NCBI GenBank assembly: GCA_002344345.1
Contig: DDTL01000178.1
Location: forward strand, 1-16,722
Direction: 5' to 3'
DNA from: Saprospiraceae bacterium UBA2365
Lineage (GTDB): Bacteria > Bacteroidota > Bacteroidia > Chitinophagales > Saprospiraceae
Length of the DNA: 16,722 nt
Positions within the stretch are counted from its first letter, which is position 1; each line of letters starts with the position of its first letter. Positions 14,165-16,722 of this stretch are shown here, piece after piece. The notes under the pieces are model-generated. The model saw only the letters and a list, made by a program, of their open reading frames with translations. It was not told the origin of the DNA and searched no databases. The position numbers were made by a program, and so were the translations under genes.

Positions 14165-15295
14165 TCATCCCTTTTCGTTCGCCTTCGCAACCATGATTTT
14201 GTGCAAAGTTAATGAACTGTTGATCATATTCAATTTTTGAGCGGCATTTCTCTCTATGTATTGAATATTGTCATTCAACAACTCAATGATAGCGATTGTT
14301 TTATGTATGTCTAAAATGGATTTCATTTTTTGTATGGTTTCAAAATTGTTTTGATCCACCCTTAGTTGATCTTTTTCCACATGAAAGGATAAAAACAGTT
14401 GCTCAAAAAATCCAAGCGCGAATTTGAAAAAATGCTTCTGGTCATCTTTATTGTATTTGGAAAATTTATCGGCCCATTCCAGTATCTGAACTGCCTGACC
14501 TTTGTATGCCAGTCTTAGCCAATCGACCAGTTCTTTGTTGAGTACCTCATTCCCTTCTTCAAATGATTCCAGAAAAGCAGTCATATTGCCATTCGCCATG
14601 GCAATCTGCGGAGCCATTTGAATTGGGTCAAGCCCGGATTTGTTTTGTGCATACCAGCTGATATCTTCTTCGCGGAATGGTGGTACCTGAACGATCTGGC
14701 AACGGCTCACGATCGTTGGCAATAATTGCTCGGGATGATCGGTGATCAATAAAAAAACAGTATCCGGTGGTGGTTCCTCGATCAGCTTCAACAACCGGTT
14801 GCCTTCTTTTTCCATCAACTCTGCATGCCAGATCAATACGATTTTCCGGGAACCCTCGTAAGCTTTCATACTGCAGAATCTGATCACTTCGCGGATAGAG
14901 ACCAAAGGTATGTTCAGTTGCTTTTTATCTTCATCGATGAATTTTCGCCATCCGTTGAGGTTGAAATACATCTTTTCCTGCAGCGCCCGACGCCATTCCG
15001 GCGCCATGGCTGAACTGGGTGTACCTTTTTCATCCCTGGCAATGGTTGGAAATGTAAAAAAAATATCAGGATGGATGTACTTGTGTGTTTTACGACAAGC
15101 CGGACATTCTCCGCAACTGTCTCCGTCCACAGGACGAGTACACTGCGCCAGATTCGCCAATGCCACTGCCAACGGGAGTTTACCACTGCCTTCCCTTCCG
15201 ATAAATAACAAAGCATGAGGCAACCTTTCTTTGGTGAAAAGCGATTGAAGGAATTCCTTTGTAGCTGTCTGTCCGGGAATGTCTCTGAATTGCAT
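14165..15295 (-). CDS. holB: DNA polymerase III, delta' subunit (clamp-loader)
   Basis: The 376-residue AAA+ clamp-loader subunit starts at the ATG 15293-15295. The P-loop is GREGSGKL (33-40), with Leu where an ATPase needs Ser or Thr, consistent with delta' not hydrolysing ATP. A zinc module has Cys52, Cys61, Cys64 and Cys67 (CTRP...CGECPAC), followed by YIHPDIF. Then come IREVIRFCSMKAYEGSRKIVLIW, EGNRLLKLIEEPPPDTVFLLIT and the sensor-1/SRC region PTIVSRCQ. The C-terminal collar domain is helical. It works with tau/gamma and delta to load the sliding clamp. It lies 103 bases after the FemAB-like gene and 198 bases before ricT on one strand. A -7-like TAGTTTTG (complement of 15394-15401) precedes it, but no TTG is properly placed. 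The stop is a double TGA, after which the same frame stays open for 38 codons. Confidence 0.95.
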   Translation of the reverse strand: MQFRDIPGQTATKEFLQSLFTKERLPHALLFIGREGSGKLPLAVALANLAQCTRPVDGDSCGECPACRKTHKYIHPDIFFTFPTIARDEKGTPSSAMAPEWRRALQEKMYFNLNGWRKFIDEDKKQLNIPLVSIREVIRFCSMKAYEGSRKIVLIWHAELMEKEGNRLLKLIEEPPPDTVFLLITDHPEQLLPTIVSRCQIVQVPPFREEDISWYAQNKSGLDPIQMAPQIAMANGNMTAFLESFEEGNEVLNKELVDWLRLAYKGQAVQILEWADKFSKYNKDDQKHFFKFALGFFEQLFLSFHVEKDQLRVDQNNFETIQKMKSILDIHKTIAIIELLNDNIQYIERNAAQKLNMINSSLTLHKIMVAKANEKG

Positions 15296-15398
15296 ATTTT
15301 TTATGTTAATCCCTCAGTCCATTCTTCAGGGCAATATTTCTGATAAATGCACTTCCGGTTATCTGAAATACGAAGTTAATGATATTTATCGATCAAAA

Positions 15399-16388
15399 CT
15401 ACTTTAGAAAATACCAAAGCGCTTTGATCCAACGGTTTTTAAACCACATCAATTGATGATAGGCGACCCTGGTTCCGCCAAAAGAACGGTAAATTCTTTC
15501 AATATTTGGTATCATACTACCTTCAAAATCATACCGTTTGACTAAAGTGGATGCAAGCCTGATCGATTCATAGATGAGCAGTTTGGAAGCATGTGTTTGT
15601 TCGATTTCATGATCCATCCCCAATGCGAGACAGTAAGCGGTGTCATGATCCATAGCCAGTATCATGGATGCGACGACTTCCTGTTTCAAATTGCTGGCGA
15701 TCAACAGTTTGCCCTGATTGTTTTCATGCAGCGCACGGCTGATCCGAATGATCATTTCTTTACTGATCCGATGCCTCACATGCTGTTTATTCAGGCTCTT
15801 GGACAATAAATCAAAGATGATCCCGGGATCTTCTGTGAGGCTGATTTGATGCATCTCAGCGGCCTGACGGATCTGCCGCCTAAGGGTCTGATTCATGCCT
15901 TTTGATATGATATCAGGGTCTGAAATATCTTCCAAACGATAAGTATATCTGGTAGTTTGATGATATTGTTTCCATATAAACGGATAGGCATTCTGCATGT
16001 CCGGATGCAGATTTATCTGGATCATGGCTACATCACGGGGCAACTGATCCAATAAAACAGCACTTGTTTTGTTTTCAAAAGAGTACTTGCTTTGCTCTGT
16101 CGCTAAATCAGCCGGATACACCAAAAAAACGCCGGAATACGGGCTGAAATCTGGATTCCGGAGCACTGGCAAACCTTTTAAACTGCTTTTATAAACGGGA
16201 CAAATTCCGTTGATCTCGCCCGAACCATTGACGGAAAAAAGGATATCCCAACGGTCTTTTCCACAAACTGCATCCAGCCACCAGGGTTCAAAAAACAATG
16301 GAAGTTTGCGGTCTTTTGTCCATTCCCTGTATGTATTTCTATTGTTCGGTTTCAAATCGATTATTACAGTTTTTTCAGATTTAGGCAT
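15399..16388 (-). CDS. FemAB/GNAT-like acyltransferase
   Basis: The product is 329 residues from the ATG at 16386-16388. A TTG at 16400 would add four residues. The chain has the two-lobed look of the FemAB/Acetyltransf_6 group: an N-terminal lobe with LPLFFEPWWLDAVCG and NGICPVYKSSLKGLPVL, then TLRRQIRQAAE at the start of the second lobe, then ALHENNQGKLLIAS, AYCLALGMDHEI, ASKLLIYESIRLA and the characteristic YDFEGSMIPNIERIYRSFGG near the C-terminus. Related proteins transfer amino acids to peptidoglycan cross-bridges or acyl groups in polysaccharide and lipid synthesis; the substrate here cannot be told. The last residues (FKNRWIKALWYFLK) are basic and aromatic, suggesting membrane contact. 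It is the first gene of the - strand series running into holB and ricT, though the products appear functionally unrelated. Confidence 0.82.
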   Translation of the reverse strand: MPKSEKTVIIDLKPNNRNTYREWTKDRKLPLFFEPWWLDAVCGKDRWDILFSVNGSGEINGICPVYKSSLKGLPVLRNPDFSPYSGVFLVYPADLATEQSKYSFENKTSAVLLDQLPRDVAMIQINLHPDMQNAYPFIWKQYHQTTRYTYRLEDISDPDIISKGMNQTLRRQIRQAAEMHQISLTEDPGIIFDLLSKSLNKQHVRHRISKEMIIRISRALHENNQGKLLIASNLKQEVVASMILAMDHDTAYCLALGMDHEIEQTHASKLLIYESIRLASTLVKRYDFEGSMIPNIERIYRSFGGTRVAYHQLMWFKNRWIKALWYFLK

Positions 16389-16412
16389 AAAAATACGCAA
16401 AGTTTATCTGAG

Positions 16413-16432
16413 AAAATGCTAAAAAGCATTTT
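16413..16432. other. Perfect 8-bp hairpin upstream of the FemAB-like gene
   Basis: aaaatgct at 16413-16420 and agcatttt at 16425-16432 pair perfectly around a 4-base A loop, 25 bases upstream of the ATG at 16388. It could be a leader hairpin on the - strand or the terminator of a gene further upstream. There is no strong flanking T-run to decide. Confidence 0.4.
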
Positions 16433-16510
16433 TCGTTAGAATTTTATTGGTACAAAAAAAAGACAGCTTTCGATTTATGGAAATTAACTTTCTGTTATCA
16501 TAACACTTTT

Positions 16511-16672
16511 AATGCGAATCAAGGGTTGAAAAAAAGCTCCGAAAATCCTTTATTTGGCCTCAATCCGAAAGGAAGATAAAGGATTTTCTCGCTTTCATCC
16601 TTTAGGATCGAGGCAAAAAAGTGAGAAAATCCTGCTTATCTGCAGAATTAACTTTAACCCCTGATTCGCATT
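16511..16672. repeat. Nested inverted-repeat element with competing stems (MITE-like or structured RNA)
   Basis: Outer arms aatgcgaatcaagggttga (16511-16529) and its near-complement (16654-16672) match at 17 of 19 positions. Inside, gaaaatcctttat (16541-16553) pairs perfectly with 16576-16588. ggattttctcgctt (16581-16594) pairs 13 of 14 with 16619-16632. 16553-16573 pairs 18 of 21 with 16598-16618. The segment 16581-16588 is used by two different stems, so the folds exclude each other. Small caps tcc-gaaa-gga (16564-16573) and atcct-tt-aggat (16597-16608) sit at the tips. No coding frame is evident. Confidence 0.75.
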
Positions 16673-16722
16673 TCCAACAAAAATTTAAGTTTTGATGTGC
16701 CTGGTGTTTCAGAAGGCAGAGC

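Overview
This window looks like a chromosomal piece of a Bacteroidota genome, possibly from the Saprospiria/Chitinophagia side. The evidence is a cell-surface protein ending in a fibrobacter-succinogenes-type/DUF1566 domain and carrying NVGIG-type repeats, DUF3667 and DUF3127 family proteins found mostly in this phylum, a holB-ricT gene pair, weak or absent Shine-Dalgarno sequences, and two good matches to the Bacteroidota promoter pattern TTG-N17-23-TAnnTTTG. No tRNA, rRNA, CRISPR array, transposase, integrase or reverse transcriptase is visible.

Layout. (1) 1-2390, + strand: the 3' part of a large modular surface protein whose start lies outside the window. (2) 2391-3764: a gene-poor stretch with nine 23-bp tandem units, a perfect 13-bp inverted repeat and about sixteen degenerate 21-bp tandem units. 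(3) 3765-4334, - strand: a small exported, probably beta-barrel protein. (4) 4713-4900, - strand: what looks like the 3' remnant of a DUF6252-like lipoprotein gene, cut off where the next gene begins. (5) 4945-7077, + strand: methylmalonyl-CoA mutase large subunit with its own promoter and no small-subunit gene beside it, followed by a DUF3667 membrane protein (7155-8462). (6) 8661-11573, - strand: a closely packed four-gene set (lipoprotein, DUF3127 OB-like protein with an SSB-like tail, Trp-repeat exported protein, HemW). (7) 11985-12515, + strand: a two-TM protein with its own promoter. (8) 12542-16388, - strand: a FemAB/GNAT-like acyltransferase, DNA polymerase III delta' (holB) and the PSP1 protein RicT. 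(9) 16389-16722: non-coding, with a strongly structured nested inverted-repeat element.

Most of the genes are housekeeping: cobalamin-dependent propionate/succinate interconversion, haem trafficking, clamp loading and an RNA-processing cofactor. I found no clear new multi-gene system. The parts least explained by known genes are the two different VNTR arrays after the surface-protein gene, the competing-stem element at 16511-16672, the lipoprotein remnant against mutB, and the DUF3127 protein with its SSB-type C-terminus. Several starts were moved from upstream TTG codons to internal ATGs on signal-peptide, promoter or family-alignment grounds; hemW keeps a TTG start but at a later codon.
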